Of a stretch of DNA of 64,000 nucleotides, positions 10,480 to 21,936 are shown piece after piece. A program made the translations under genes and the position numbers. Source of the DNA: Cryptomeria japonica. Taxonomy: Eukaryota > Streptophyta > Pinopsida > Cupressales > Cupressaceae. Under the pieces are notes generated by a model, which ran no database searches, had not been told where the DNA came from, and saw only the letters and a list, made by a program, of their open reading frames with translations. The stretch covers positions 375,239,392-375,303,391 of the forward strand of contig NC_081415.1 in assembly GCF_030272615.1 (NCBI RefSeq). Reading direction: 5' to 3'. Numbering within the stretch: position 1 is the stretch's first letter; each line of letters opens with the position of its first letter.

Positions 10480-12708
10480 TAGTCAATGTCAAGGCAATAG
10501 AGTGATATGACACTAAAAGAGAATTCAAGTGTTTAAAAGTTTGCAAGTTTTTCAATCTTCGATTTAGGAGTGCAATTGATGATTTGATAAGAACGAAGTC
10601 CAGTAGGAATGATATATCCTACGATGTGGGACAAGGTTATCCTGACCAAACATTTCAATTTCGTGATAAAGGATGATTGATCCTGATGAGAAACTATGTT
10701 TGAGTGATCAGTTTATCAAAGAGGGTGATAATGCACTTTGAGATGTTTAGATTTTGAACTTGTTGGGGGTAAGCACTTGAAAATATTAAGGTGTATATTT
10801 TCTAAAGTCTGATTTTGATGGGTGATAACTTGACCAAGCAAACCAAGCAGACAATCTAAGCATGGATTGACAGATAACAGGTGTTTCTGCTTACTGCAAA
10901 TTGATCAGGTAGAAATGATAAATCTGAAACATGCATGTAAGACACAGTTCTAGACTAATAGATGCAGAGTTTTGTATGACAGATTATGTAGCATAGAACG
11001 ACAAGAGATACAAAACAGAATGACAGACTAGTGACTTCATGTGTAAATTAGTGTTTCGTACGACATAGAACCTTGACTCGTACGACAGGTATTTAAACAA
11101 GTGTACAAAGTGTTTGTTTGTTTGAGTTTTGATCACTGAATTTTGATGTTTTACTTTGGTTTTCCAGTTTTAAGTGTCTGATTTTCTCATTTAGGGATGA
11201 ATACACAACAAACACATGATCTAATAAATGACTCCAATCAAGCTAAACCCTAAGGAAGTTGGCTGAGAATGAAAATCTTTGCTTGTTGACTTAGGTACAC
11301 ACCCAATAGCTAATCAGAATATGGTCGCTGAGTCTCACGTAATGGATTCTCAACGTCGTATTATCTGACTCCAAACGCTAATGGGGGCACGATATGGCAA
11401 GTGTCTTGGGAGAGTTACTATCTCTCTTGCACAAAGATTATCACCCTTTCAGAGGTGAATCAGGTAGCTTCTATTTTAACCAGTACTAGTAAGGGATCTG
11501 TTCGGTGCGTCGGGGTATAAACTCAATTAAGAGGTCTCCCAGCCTTGAAAACCAAGGTTTGATATACCCTAAGGTACGGAGGAGAGCTATTCCTGAGCAC
11601 TGTCATTGCTTTGATTTTCATCAAAAACACAATTATTTTATAGTGGGTTGGATTACTTGGCGTTAATCATTCCCACTTAGGTTGTTCCCCTCTCACCGGC
11701 CTTAAGGGCTAAGAGTTAATAACTCCTCGGGAGGGCAGGCCTGCTAAAGAGATGCTCTAATGAAAGAAAAAGATGAGTCTAGCTTTCTAATCACCTAAGA
11801 AAGGTGAGAGCATACTCACCTATCATCAAAAACACATAAGACATGATAGTTCATTTTTTTTTAAGCCCCAAATTGAAGTGTGCCTAAAAATCTTAAAGAA
11901 TACACAAAGTTTTTGCTAAATCCTTAGGCAACCTGCAAAATAGATCCATTAATAGTCAAGATTGTGTTTTGAATTTGTCTTTGACAAGCGTATCTTTGAC
12001 AAGCATCCTATAGAAAAGAGTTAGGCTACAAACATCTCATAGACATAACAAGATTAGCATTAGTGATCCGAACTATGAAATTTTCAAAAAAAACTATATG
12101 AAATTTTAGCCTAACTTCAAATAGGCATAACTTTCTGCTCAAGACTCAAAATGACAAATCGTTTAACTCGTTGGAAAGGTCTCCAAGAGTTGTAGACGAG
12201 ATTTTGAAGAAGCTTGCCTAGCTAGGCTATTTTGGCACTTTCAAGGGCTAAAAATGACCAGAAGGCCTTCAAAAATGCAAATTACCAACGTATAGACAAA
12301 CTTGAAAATTCTAACTTGCAGTTTATCAAAAAATCAGAGATGCAGAAACTCGTACAACATGATTTACCAGTTAGTACAACACAAATTTAGATTTTGCACA
12401 GGAATAAAAGAAGACTCGTACGACATAAGATTTTGAAGCCAAAAATTTGTACGAAACAGAATTAGCTCTAGTACGACAGTGAAAATCAACTTGTACGACA
12501 CAAGATTTATTAGGAAATTAACTCGTACGAAATGACTTTATACCTAATACGACAAGGAAAATGGACTCGTACGAGTCAGGATGAAGTGTCGTCTGGGGCT
12601 AAAAGGTAGTTCGTACGAGCTGAAAAGGCAACTCGTACGAATATCTGATTCAGAGCTGGATAGAGATGAAGTTTGCTGAAGATTAAGAGGCCGAAAATGA
12701 TGATTCCT
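10480..12708 (-). other. Non-coding leader of the Tat-like gypsy element
   Basis: 2.2 kb between the primer-binding site and the first supported ORF, with no gag-like frame of useful length. Two parts stand out: the cluster of CGTACGA motifs (two near 11057 and 11088, the rest at 12345-12645), and a stretch at 11270-11800 with higher GC content. Long leaders are common in Tat-like elements; a deletion of gag is the likely reason no gag is seen. Confidence 0.6.
12345..12645 (-). repeat. Cluster of interspersed CTCGTACGA-type motifs
   Basis: About ten variants of ACTCGTACGAC occur at intervals of 18-43 bp: near 12350, 12418, 12447, 12470, 12491, 12523, 12548, 12566, 12609 and 12632. The copy near 12566 is a perfect 14-bp palindrome, GACTCGTACGAGTC. 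Two more copies lie at about 11057 and 11088. Intervening sequence differs between copies, so this is not a simple tandem repeat. Confidence 0.8.
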
Positions 12709-12726
12709 ACCCCATGGTGGGTGCCA
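12709..12726 (-). promoter_or_regulatory. Primer-binding site of the Tat-like gypsy element
   Basis: The minus strand reads TGGCACCCACCATGGGGT, starting three bases inside the 5' LTR end. It resembles the TGGCGCCCACCGTGGGG primer site of many plant gypsy elements. The exact tRNA is not assigned. Confidence 0.85.
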
Positions 12727-12729
12727 AAA

Positions 12730-13732
12730 TGTCATGCTCGAAGAAGTGTACCTATACCTACAACCACAATGCACTCAATAAATCATTACAAGCATGGTTA
12801 GTAAATTGAAACAATGAAAGACAAAACCATAGCTAATCGATTTATTGCCTCCTAGTAAATGTGAGTATTAAAAATGCTCTCGGATCTGATTATGCATACT
12901 CCAGTGACTTGACTACACTTAGATGGAGGATTTGAATGAAGAAAATCCATGATCTAGCAAGAATAGCATGATTAAGCTATATGATAAGCAAATTAAGCTA
13001 AGATTAAGCATGATAACATTGCTAAGAATGATAAGCTATAAACTAGATGCCTATAGTAACAATGCTTAAGCTACGAATGAGATGGGATCAAATGATATGC
13101 AATTGGGATATGAAATTGGGACATGAAATTGGGACCCTTTGAGCTCCAAAATGAGGTCTCTTTATAGGATTTTCCAAGGCTAGGGGTGATGTGGCAAGAA
13201 TCAACGGTCAAGATTGATCTGAAGATATCAATGGTTAAATTGGAGGAGGTTGGCAAAGGGGGTTGGATTAAAGGGAACATTTGTCACCTCTATGGTGACA
13301 AGTGTCAAGAGGCTTCTAGAAGGGTTTAGATGAAAGGGAACACTTAGTGACAAGTGTCACAAGGTTCTAGAAGATGTTGGATGAAAGGGGGCATGGTGGT
13401 AGGTAGAATGGGTTAGGTTTAGGAATGGTAGAAGTTAGGAGAATTTGAATTTAAAAATTCAAATAATATGAAAAGGCTAATTAATCTCAACAACTCATAA
13501 TTGATTTGTTTTAATTAATTAGGGGATTAGAAGTAATGATTTTGGATGAGGGAATTAATTAATTAAAGGGGTGAAATGAACCTATTTAATAAATCCTTAG
13601 ATTTATTAATAAGTAGATGAAAAGAAAATTTAATCAAATTGCTTAGTGAATTTAATTAAATTGGGAAGGAGAGATTAATTAAATAATTTATTATTTAGTT
13701 AATTATCTTCATACCGTGTTTAGGTGTATACA
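12730..13732 (-). repeat. 5' LTR of the Tat-like gypsy element (1003 bp)
   Basis: On the minus strand it starts TGTATACACC at 13732 and ends GAGCATGACA at 12730, followed by the primer-binding site. It is the complete partner of 4313-5067. Short AT-rich indels near 13555-13565 distinguish the copies. A TATA-like TATAAAGA lies at 13166-13159 on the minus strand. Confidence 0.9.
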
Positions 13733-13737
13733 AAGGT

Positions 13738-14004
13738 ATGCCCAAAGTCTTATCAAATCTATTGTTTGAAGAGGATATAAGAAAAAATATATCCCAAAAA
13801 TATGCTTCAAAAACACTATATAATAAAAGTATGGGAGAAAAGGAAATAGTGTCTCTGCACAATATTGCTAAAAAAGATAAGTGCCAAAATTCCTCATGTG
13901 AAAGGGGTAAAATATTTCCCAAGCATAAGGAAAAGGAAAATATGTTTTTAAATGATACCAAAAAAATTTCAAGTTTACATTACGATAAAATCAATGAGGC
14001 ATAG
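13738..14004 (+). CDS. Unknown lysine-rich ORF (88 codons) inside the element-B-related element
   Basis: An open frame begins at an ATG at 13738, six bases after the Tat-like LTR, so its true start may lie in the interrupted upstream part. The product is basic and Lys/Asn/Ser-rich with two cysteines (KCQNSSC). It ends at TAG six bases before the next ORF, which is in another frame. I do not recognise a family. It could be part of an accessory ORF or of a decayed coding region; I see no signal peptide or membrane segment. Confidence 0.35.
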   Translation: MPKVLSNLLFEEDIRKNISQKYASKTLYNKSMGEKEIVSLHNIAKKDKCQNSSCERGKIFPKHKEKENMFLNDTKKISSLHYDKINEA

Positions 14005-14009
14005 TAAAA

Positions 14010-14570
14010 ATGAATAATATGAAATATAGTCCCAATGGGATAAAAAAATTGGGATGTTACAATAAGGGTTGTTTGGATCCCAAACTAGATATTATGTTGG
14101 AAGGCATAAATATTTCCCAAGAACAAGGTTGTAAAGAAAATGTGCCAAAGATTTATCCTACAGAGGCAAAAAATTGGTTACTTGGTGCAAAGGGTAGTCG
14201 AATTTATGACATTGAAAATTTTCATTACTGTATGCGAGTAAATTTCTCATCTGATAACAAGGTTGATTTTGAAAATTTTCCAAAGGAGAAAGGATGTAAT
14301 GAAGTATTAGGGTTTCATAATGAAGATGAAATATTATTGAGATGTAATAGTGAAGCTTTTATTTTATCTCAATTAAAGTTGATAAAAGAATGTCAAGGGG
14401 ATAACGTGTGTTATTTTCCAATCAATATGAAAAGAAAATTGAATGGAAAAGAGTTTTATATTGAGGAGAGGAACAATGCATTAAGCAATGGTAAAGCAGG
14501 TAATGATGTTTTCAGAAGATGCATATTACTACATGACCAGAATCAAGTGTTTGACAGAGGGAAGAAATGA
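14010..14570 (+). CDS. Unknown ORF (186 codons) just before the 3' LTR of the element-B-related element
   Basis: An ATG at 14010 opens a frame of 186 codons ending in TGA at 14568-14570, 99 bp before the LTR. The product is mixed in charge, with scattered cysteines (CYNKGC, KGCNEV, KECQGDNVC) and no protease, polymerase or integrase motif. Element B has nothing comparable at this place: its integrase ends about 150 bp before its LTR. It may therefore be an accessory gene of this branch or an acquired fragment. The previous ORF is in a different frame and could be its upstream part after a frameshift. Function unknown. Confidence 0.4.
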   Translation: MNNMKYSPNGIKKLGCYNKGCLDPKLDIMLEGINISQEQGCKENVPKIYPTEAKNWLLGAKGSRIYDIENFHYCMRVNFSSDNKVDFENFPKEKGCNEVLGFHNEDEILLRCNSEAFILSQLKLIKECQGDNVCYFPINMKRKLNGKEFYIEERNNALSNGKAGNDVFRRCILLHDQNQVFDRGKK

Positions 14571-14669
14571 TGTAAAGTGTTGGGGGGCTTTGGGCCACCC
14601 AATTTAATTCAGATGATGACTTACAGAAGTGAATGATATTTAGTGGTCTGCTTTCCTTGAAAGAGCCAC
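14571..14669 (+). other. Short 3' untranslated stretch with presumed polypurine tract
   Basis: It ends CCTTGAAAGAGCCAC directly before the LTR start TGTTGG, matching the CCCCAGAAAGAGCCAC that precedes the 3' LTR of element B. A G-run (GGGGGGC) near 14581 is a second purine-rich candidate. Confidence 0.6.
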
Positions 14670-17600
14670 TGTTGGACCCTTAAAAAATTTTAAGGTTCCA
14701 GATTCATACTAGGAAGCAAATCTATCTCTGCAATTGTTGAGATCAAGTATGTATTCCACTCTGAGTTCCCTACAACCTACTTTGATGCATGAATAAGGTG
14801 GTCGATTTCCAAGTATGTATATGGTTGCAAAGGCGAAATCATTCCAGGTAAGTCTTTTTGAATCATGATTTCTTCTTACCTAAGCATTATTATGTCAATT
14901 GCTTCCATTTTAATTTCACAGAGATCAGAGGTCATTAGATGTATTAATTTAAAATTTATATTGCCCGCGACTAGCTGTGACAAGTCAGTTTACAAAGCAA
15001 GTACCAAAATCAAGTTTTGTGGTAATCGGATGCCTGGCTAGTCGGCAATGAAATTAATCCAAAATAGGCCACAGGAGAAATTATTTTTTTTATTTTCTTG
15101 CATAGTTTGAAGCAGTTTTAAATGGGAAGATTGACAAAGCACTAAATTAAAAATAACGCTCTCGGAAGAGAGATAATAAAGCCTCTATGCCTAATAAATC
15201 AAAGCCAAAGGAGAAGTCTTCATTGCCATCTATCTATGTAGGATATAATGTGCTATCCCGAGAAGGTATGCTACCCCGATGGATCCACTGTGAGGTAATA
15301 TATTTTTAATTTTTGTTTTGCAAAGGGTAAGTATTTTTATTTTAATATTTTACTTTTGGAAATTTTTAAAGGGTAAAATGATTTATACTTCCAAGCAACT
15401 ATTTTAGCATGAACAAAGGGCTAGATTGTTCTTTAGGGAAAATTATTTGTTCATAAGGGATATGTTGTCAATGTTTCTATTTTTATGCTTAGAAAGATAT
15501 AAATTTATTAAGGTAACTGATTTTTTATTTTTTATTTTTTTGTGCAGGATACTATAACACAAAATTATATTTCTTAGGTTTGCATGTACAGGAAGTATCT
15601 TTTTACCTAAGAAATTTAATAGAGTATTTTATTTTCATAATAATTTTTTACCATTCATGTAAATACCATAGAAAAGGAAAATTATTATTTCAAAGATTAT
15701 ATTTTCCACATTTTATGAACTTTGAATTATTTTATTTTATTTTTTGAAAGGGAAATATTTGTGTAAAAGGAATAATTATATTTTAAATATAAATGTTCTT
15801 TAATGCATAATATTTGATTAATAAGTGGATTTTAATGCTATGATCTTTTTAAGCTTTCATAAATATTTTTACCTTAAATTAATGAGTTGAATATATATTT
15901 TTGGGTAAATTGTATTTATGAATAATCAAAGAATGGGTATATTTTTATAATTTTTCTCTTTTGTTGATTTAGAGAGTAATAATATTTCCGAAGGGATTTG
16001 TTACTATTGGAAATTTTCGGAAGTTATTAAGTAAAAATTTCTCTAAACATTATTAAATGTAAATAGACAAATTTTTGAGAAATTTTAAAATGATTAGTGT
16101 AACTTTTGAAAGATATCTTTGAAAATCATTTGAATGTTAGGGATTCTTATTTATGTAAACATTTGCCCTAAAATTCTATTTTAAGGGGCAAATTATTAAA
16201 TATCCCTAATGTAATATGAATTTTTTATTACATTGTTTGGTGTGCAGGACGCTCACATATGAAAGTTTGAATTTATTTTTCCTAAGCACATCTTGAGCAT
16301 GGAGTATTTCTCACCACATAATAATCTTATTTTACTTGCAAAAGCACTTTGAAAACAAATTTTATTTGTAGTCTTTGATATAATTATGATAATATTCTAA
16401 TTGCCTTTGAAGAAGTTATAAAAGAATATATTTTGACAAAGGGGAAATTATATTTATACATAAGTGCTTTCAATATGGTGACCTAATGATATTGTCTCTT
16501 ATCATGTTTTTACCCTAATTTTTTGAATTGAATTCATATTAGGGTAAATATTATTCTTTATTGTATGAATAATGTATTTGAGGATCAAAGTGTGAATATT
16601 ATATTTTGTTCAAAGAAGAAAATGTATTTTGAAAATTTCTTTTTACCCAAGGTAAAATGATGAATAGCATTTATTAAAATGGATTTTGGTGTTTTGAGGC
16701 AATCTTTTCATATGCATATTATTTGTCCTAAGTTAATAAATTGAATATGTTCACTAGGGTAAATTATTTTTATCATATAGTTAATGTTTGATTGATTTTT
16801 GCAAATTATTTATCCTATATGATAAAATATTCCCAAGAAAGATGAAGTTGCCCTAAAAGGATGAAAAGGTATTGCAAAGTTGGAATATTTATCCATGGTT
16901 ATCATTTTCCAAGGGAAGTATTATTATTTAGTATAAAGTATTTTACCTTCTGTTATTATTTGGAAATATATACTAGGGTAAATATTTTCTTTTATTATAT
17001 GAATTAATGTTTTTAAAGTCCCAAGTATAAATATCACTTTGCAAAATATCCTCTTGATGATATACTTTGATTAAGGAGGATTAATCTTGCATTAGGGAAA
17101 GGGATTATTAATCTTTCATAAGCAAAACCTAATCGAGAGTAATTAATTTTTTAAATCAATGAATTTGATTAGTTTAGTTTGTGTGCAGGATATTTTATCA
17201 AAGTTTGGTGACGAGGAATATCAAGGAGTTCAAAAGCAAAAGTGGAAGTTTATCAAAGTGAAAGATTAGAAAGAACATTATTAAGCATTATTTAGTATGT
17301 ATTTTAGGGTTCCATTTGCAATTATTGCTTAAACCAAAGGGTATGTCCTTTGGAAAGCAAATGTTTGTAACTATCCCTTATGTGTATAAAAGGGAAGTCA
17401 TCCAGAACAAGGACATTACATCACAATATTATCATAGACAATTCTACCGCTGAAAGGGACTGTTAGTCTTATGTTACAGAAGGGTAAAAGAGAATGAAAA
17501 GTCTTTGAGAAATCATGTAATGTCTGTGAGTGCAACTTATGTATTCAGTATCATTTTTTTAGGATCAATATCTAAAACTTATTGCTTCTCATTCCTTGAT

Positions 17601-18275
17601 CATTGTGTTATTATTTCATGTTGATGTTTATCTGAGTCCCCTAGATAAATCTTGTAAGGGTTTGTTGTAATGTGTCATCACAAGCTATTGTGATTGAATA
17701 TAAAATTAAGTTTTTTATTGTTCTCGTAGCACTTAATGAAACCATTTCAGCGATAGTTTTAAAACTGTCTCTAGGGTCATATCAAGATTCATGTCCATAA
17801 GTAATACACTAATTGTCAGATGAAGGCACTGGTCTAGTGTTGATTTCTGGAACAATTCTGATATATGTTTAAGGTCCTTAACTGAGAAGCATCTTTGAAT
17901 TATTGTGATCTCTTCCCTGTTCATAATTACTAATCAGTCTTGAAGCTATTTCTTTTTCAGTATACATTTTTCATTCAGCATTTTGTTTACAAGTATTCAG
18001 TAATAAACATTCTTAAAGCACATGAATTTCAATAAAAGTTTTAGGAAAATTGTCATTCTTGTTAAACATTTGTCCTCAATTTTAAATTGAATATAAAGAA
18101 GCAATCTCTTTGTGCTTGGAGATTGGGGTACACCTGCCCAGGTCTAGTGAAGCCTAGAGTACGGGGGATTTTGGTCTTCAACCATTCCTGTTCGTTGGCC
18201 AAGGTCGATTGTGGAAATAGAAAGAGGATTGGCAGCCTCTTGAGTTTTCCCAATCTGTGGTTTTGGGAACCAACA
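14670..18275 (+). repeat. Very long (3.6 kb) 3' LTR related to the element B LTR
   Basis: It starts TGTTGGACCC after GAAAGAGCCAC and ends TTTTGGGAACCAACA. The same end (as TGTTGGTTCCCAAAA on the other strand) bounds the element B LTRs. Around 17270-17400 it aligns with B LTR sequence, including AAACCAAAGGGTATGTCC. A TATAAAAG box stands at 17385-17392 and a second TATA-like sequence near 18091. The middle (15300-17200) is AT-rich with repeated GTGTGCAGGA motifs (for example 15542, 16241, 17182) and accounts for the extra ~960 bp over the B LTR. No supported gene lies inside. Confidence 0.75.
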
Positions 18276-19781
18276 CTATACAGTCAAAGTTCTCTGAGAT
18301 GGATAATTGCAGACACTTCAGATAGAGAAAATTAACAAAGCATTATGGGCACTGGAAGAAACAAGGGATCAAGTCAAAGCATTTGGGCAGTAACAAGTAA
18401 GTATTTGAGGCCTTTTCTTAACTCTGTAAAATTCATTTTTGAATTGTGCTCTTTCATTCATAAAATGGATAGTCCTACAACATCAAAAGGGAAGAGAAGA
18501 AAGGGGGAAACTAGTGAAACTAAAGGAAAAAAGAAGAAAACGCAAAAAGAGAAACCTCCCAAGCAACCAGAGGTAATTGAGTTGAAAGAAAAAGTAAAAG
18601 AGAGGAAGTTAAATCAAGACCTTCTTGACCAATTACCTGGTTCAGGGGATAGGGCTAGGAGAGAAGTTCAATTGAACCCTAGTGTTAACAAAATTGAAGA
18701 CAAATACCATAATGTGGGGGATATATGGACTGATATTCAGGGATTCGAATTGTTCCTCTTCCACTATTACAGAAGAACCAAATATGAACCTATTTGCAAC
18801 CCATGGAGGATGAATTTAGGGAAAATAGTTGTGTATTTGTAGACATAGACCTAGTCAAGCTTTTGGCCAAACACTACAATTCAGACCTCAAGGCTATTTG
18901 TGATTTGCAAGGAAAACCATTTGTTCATTTGTCAAAAAATGCAATTGAGGAGGTTTTTGGTTTTGAGGACGTATGTGACCATCAAATTGTTTATGAGGAT
19001 TTGAATAATTAATATTGGAGGCTGAACACCACCTACAAGGGTTAGAGACTGCCATTGTACAAACCAAGATTGGATGGGAATACAGTACCATTGGTGGATG
19101 ATGATGGGACACCATTCAGTGTGGACTTGTTTCAAAATTATTTCAGATACACATACTATATTGTTGGATAGGTGTTAGGGGTTGAAGTCCCTGATCTCAT
19201 GTCAATTTAGCCTATGCTGATAGGTGCAGATATCTAGAGCCACAACCCTAGAAACTTTGACTATGTAGCATTAGCTCACCAATTGATTGACCTATCCCTC
19301 ACAATAGCCAAGAAGAACCCCTCTAAGATATCCCTTAGGCATTACTTTGTTCTGATGGATATGATTTGGTACTTTGGATATGAAAAGGGAATATTGTCGA
19401 AGGAGTTAAAAATACAACTTGATCAAGAAGGCAAACCATTACCAGTTCAGTTATGGATATCCATTTGGGACAATACGTTTGTCAAGTCCAATTATGCTTA
19501 TTTTATAGAATATTTTGTAGAAACCATTTTCAGGATGTTCAACCATCCATGTGACCACTCTTTGTAGATGAGATCAAGAGGTTCTTGAGGCCAAAGGACT
19601 ATGGTGGCCCGAAGATAGTGAAACACATTTGGGGAGATTGGTATTGCTACTCAGATGCTACTATAATGAGGGTCCATGGCTTTGAGGATACACCATTTAT
19701 ATTTCCTAGAACTGTACCAGATAGAATAGCTTACTTGGAGATAGTAAGGAAATTAGAATTTTCTAATGTCATACATTTAAA
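18276..19781 (+). pseudogene. Decayed ORF of unknown family, 5' part
   Basis: Beginning around the ATG at 18465, the frame opens with a Lys/Glu-rich basic stretch (GKRRKGETSETKGKKKKTQK), then continues through segments at 18345-18842, 18794-19012, 19283-19567 and 19585-19781. Stops include TAA after DLNN at 19010 and TAG codons near 19045, 19169 and 19209; a frame change lies near 18815. The segments read as one protein with ordinary globular composition (aromatic-rich, for example WGDWYCYSD and FELFLFHYYRR). No enzyme motif or CCHC knuckle is seen. It is cut at 19781 by a copia LTR fragment. I suspect a retroelement-borne ORF because of its surroundings, but a decayed host gene is not excluded. 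Confidence 0.5.
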
Positions 19782-21312
19782 GTTTCTTCATCGACCTCGA
19801 GGCAAAACAAATCCAATCAGATCTGATCTCCTTGATTGATGATCTGCAACTCATCAATCAGCATCACCATTGTCGTGCCTTCCAGAACATGCCTTCTATA
19901 TTTAGCAATCTCCATTTAATCTATTGGTTGATCTCTTAGTCGATCACCAAGAATTGTTTGGTGGTTTCCTTCACCTACTTCAATCTTCTCAATCAATTTT
20001 TCCTGCATCTCTGTTGTTTGTTTGACTTCAACCCACAAACCTCTACTACACATCCCATCAATCACGCACTCGACATAAATGTTGACCTGTCACCATCTAC
20101 CTCTCCAACAGACACTTCACCGATACACCACACCGACCTGTGCATGCATGCTTGTCACTTCAACTCCATGTGGCCAATTTTTTGGTGTCCACCTCAGCTC
20201 AGGCCTCCATGTCAGTTTGGACTCTATCACTGACCAACACACAACCGAGTTAATCTATCAATTCACTAACCTTGTTGGTTATACCCTAACCAGTCTGTCG
20301 TCAACTTTGCACCTTTCTTCTCTTCCGGTGGAGCACCTAAACTGATCAGCACACTTTCCAACCTACCTCATACACATCTTCAATAGATGGGAGCCTTCTA
20401 TATCTGCACTTTATCAGCTTTACCGATGGACATACTTACTGGTAACCACCTTGATGACACCATGTTATCAACCTTCAACAAACTCCATCTTCAATCCGGC
20501 AATGTCCTTTGTCTATAGCTATTCCAACTTTGCTTTCTTCATCATTTGACTGGTCCTCCTCTTAACCGGTTTGCCAACATGGCAAACATATCCTTCCTTC
20601 TCTGTACCAGCAACTCAACATGTCTACCTTTGCACATCTGGTACACATCTCTGACCTTAAGGTCAGGTGGCTTCCTCATCATTCACATTTGTCATCCAGT
20701 CTATGCATTCAATCTCCTTCCTTTGCTTCCTCTGACTACCTTCTCTCTGAGGGATATGATGCATATGGTGAGATAAGTTACACTTACCGATGGGAGTGGA
20801 TTCTTGTCATCTACATCCTGCAGTGCACCAATGTGGCTTCCCTGTTTGAGAAGCATATCTTCAAACAGGCACATGTGATCTGGTTTGGGAAAACTCACTA
20901 TTAGTATTCTCTTCATCTAGTGGGAGTCTTGCAGATTGACATCCAATAGCATACCGGTGACCTGCACATACTTCTCCTTTGGTGTTGATGTGATTCTTGA
21001 TAACATTCCCCCTCTTCATCACAATCAATAGCCCAACATCTTACACACTTACAGATTTCATCATTTACTAGTTGCTATATTATATCGGTCTCCTGTCCAT
21101 ATCTTTAACACAAGTCAAACACTAACTTGTGTACCGGTGACTCCAATGTCCATTATGCTAGGTGGCGTTCTCTCCTTTACCGATGACCTTCTAAGCTAGG
21201 TGACATCAAAGACATCACATCTAGTATGCATCAATGACAATATTGCACATACATCTCCCATACCGGTTTCCATCCTATACCGGTTGACATCAATGACAAC
21301 ACAATTCCAACA
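19782..21312 (-). repeat. Truncated copia LTR, first copy (1.53 kb)
   Basis: It aligns with 22912-24440 throughout with many point differences, and ends CCAACA at the same gene junction (followed by ATCTAATGATG). About 975 bp present in the other copy (21937-22911) are missing at its left side, where it meets pseudogene sequence at 19781. Open frames in it are short and non-specific. A spaced CCGGT/ACCGG motif is frequent. Confidence 0.8.
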
Positions 21313-21936
21313 ATCTAATGATGAGGGTCCACCTCCATAGCCTAATAAGATTCTAGTCTCTAGAATTGAATCATATCGGCCAATGAACAGAGAATCAAAA
21401 GTTGGAGATTCTATTGAGGAGGATTCTAGATAGCTGGCTTGCAATATTTTTATTTCTGATGATCAATTCATCAAGACACAGGAATTTAAATCTTTTTTAT
21501 ATAATTTAAAAGGGAAATTAGTAAGAGAAATAGTTGATGACATCACTAATAGAAATAAAGGACATCTTCTGGAGACTTTGAGGATGGACATAGAGCAAGA
21601 AATGGACACAATGACTCCTAAAAAGGGGAGAAAGCTCTTGGAAGATGCAGGTGTATCGATATTTCTGGGATGGTACTTGAAATCTACCCTGGTGTAAAGT
21701 GTACAAATCCTTTCCTTTGCTAGTGAGGAGTCATCTAATGATGAGGGTCCACCTCCATAGCCTAATAAGATTCTAGTCTCTAGGATTGACTCATATCAGC
21801 CAATGAATAAGGAATCAAAAGTTGGAGATTCTGTTGAGGAGGATTCTAGATAGTTGGCTTGCAATCTTTTTATTTCTGATGATCAATTCATCAAGACACA
21901 GGAATTTAAATATTTTTTATATAAGTTAAAAGGAAT
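21313..21936 (+). pseudogene. Duplicated middle segments of the unknown decayed ORF
   Basis: Two partial copies lie head to tail, each beginning ATCTAATGATGAGGGT: 21313-21729 and 21730-21936. They encode the DEGPPP, SRIESY and DDQFIKTQEFKSF regions, with a TAG after PPP and another after DSR in both copies. The boundary at 21730 (GAGTC before ATCTAATG) appears to be the original uninterrupted gene. The second copy is cut at 21936 by the full-length LTR. Confidence 0.65.

Larger units (their letters stand above)
4313..13732 (-). mobile_element. Tat-like Ty3-gypsy retrotransposon lacking reverse transcriptase and recognisable gag
   Basis: On the minus strand the order is 5' LTR (13732-12730), primer-binding site (12726-12709), a 2.2 kb non-coding leader, an unknown N-terminal ORF, protease, linker, RNase H, integrase, polypurine tract (5082-5068) and a truncated 3' LTR (5067-4313). 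The two LTR copies align over about 750 bp. The coding part shares the DGG-type protease and the WSY-DVPGFDP linker motif with plant Tat elements. The reverse transcriptase that should follow the linker is absent. A Sirevirus-like element truncates its 3' LTR, and the whole element abuts part of another gypsy element at 13733, so it probably inserted there. It could move only with help in trans and is now heavily mutated. Confidence 0.85.
13733..18275 (+). mobile_element. 3' end of a gypsy-type element related to element B, interrupted by the Tat-like insertion
   Basis: It contains two ORFs (13738-14570), a short 3' untranslated stretch and a 3.6 kb LTR. The last bases before the LTR (GGTCTGCTTTCC, then GAAAGAGCCAC) match the bases before the 3' LTR of element B, and LTR segments also match. 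The left side is cut exactly at the end of the Tat-like LTR, so the 5' part should lie beyond the left end of that element, outside the window. No primer-binding site follows 18275, so this is a 3' LTR rather than a 5' LTR. Confidence 0.75.

Noticed and set aside
18276-18345. Primer-binding site after the LTR at 18275
   Set aside because: The bases CTATACAGTCAAAG do not begin with TGG and do not resemble the element B site, so the LTR is a 3' LTR.
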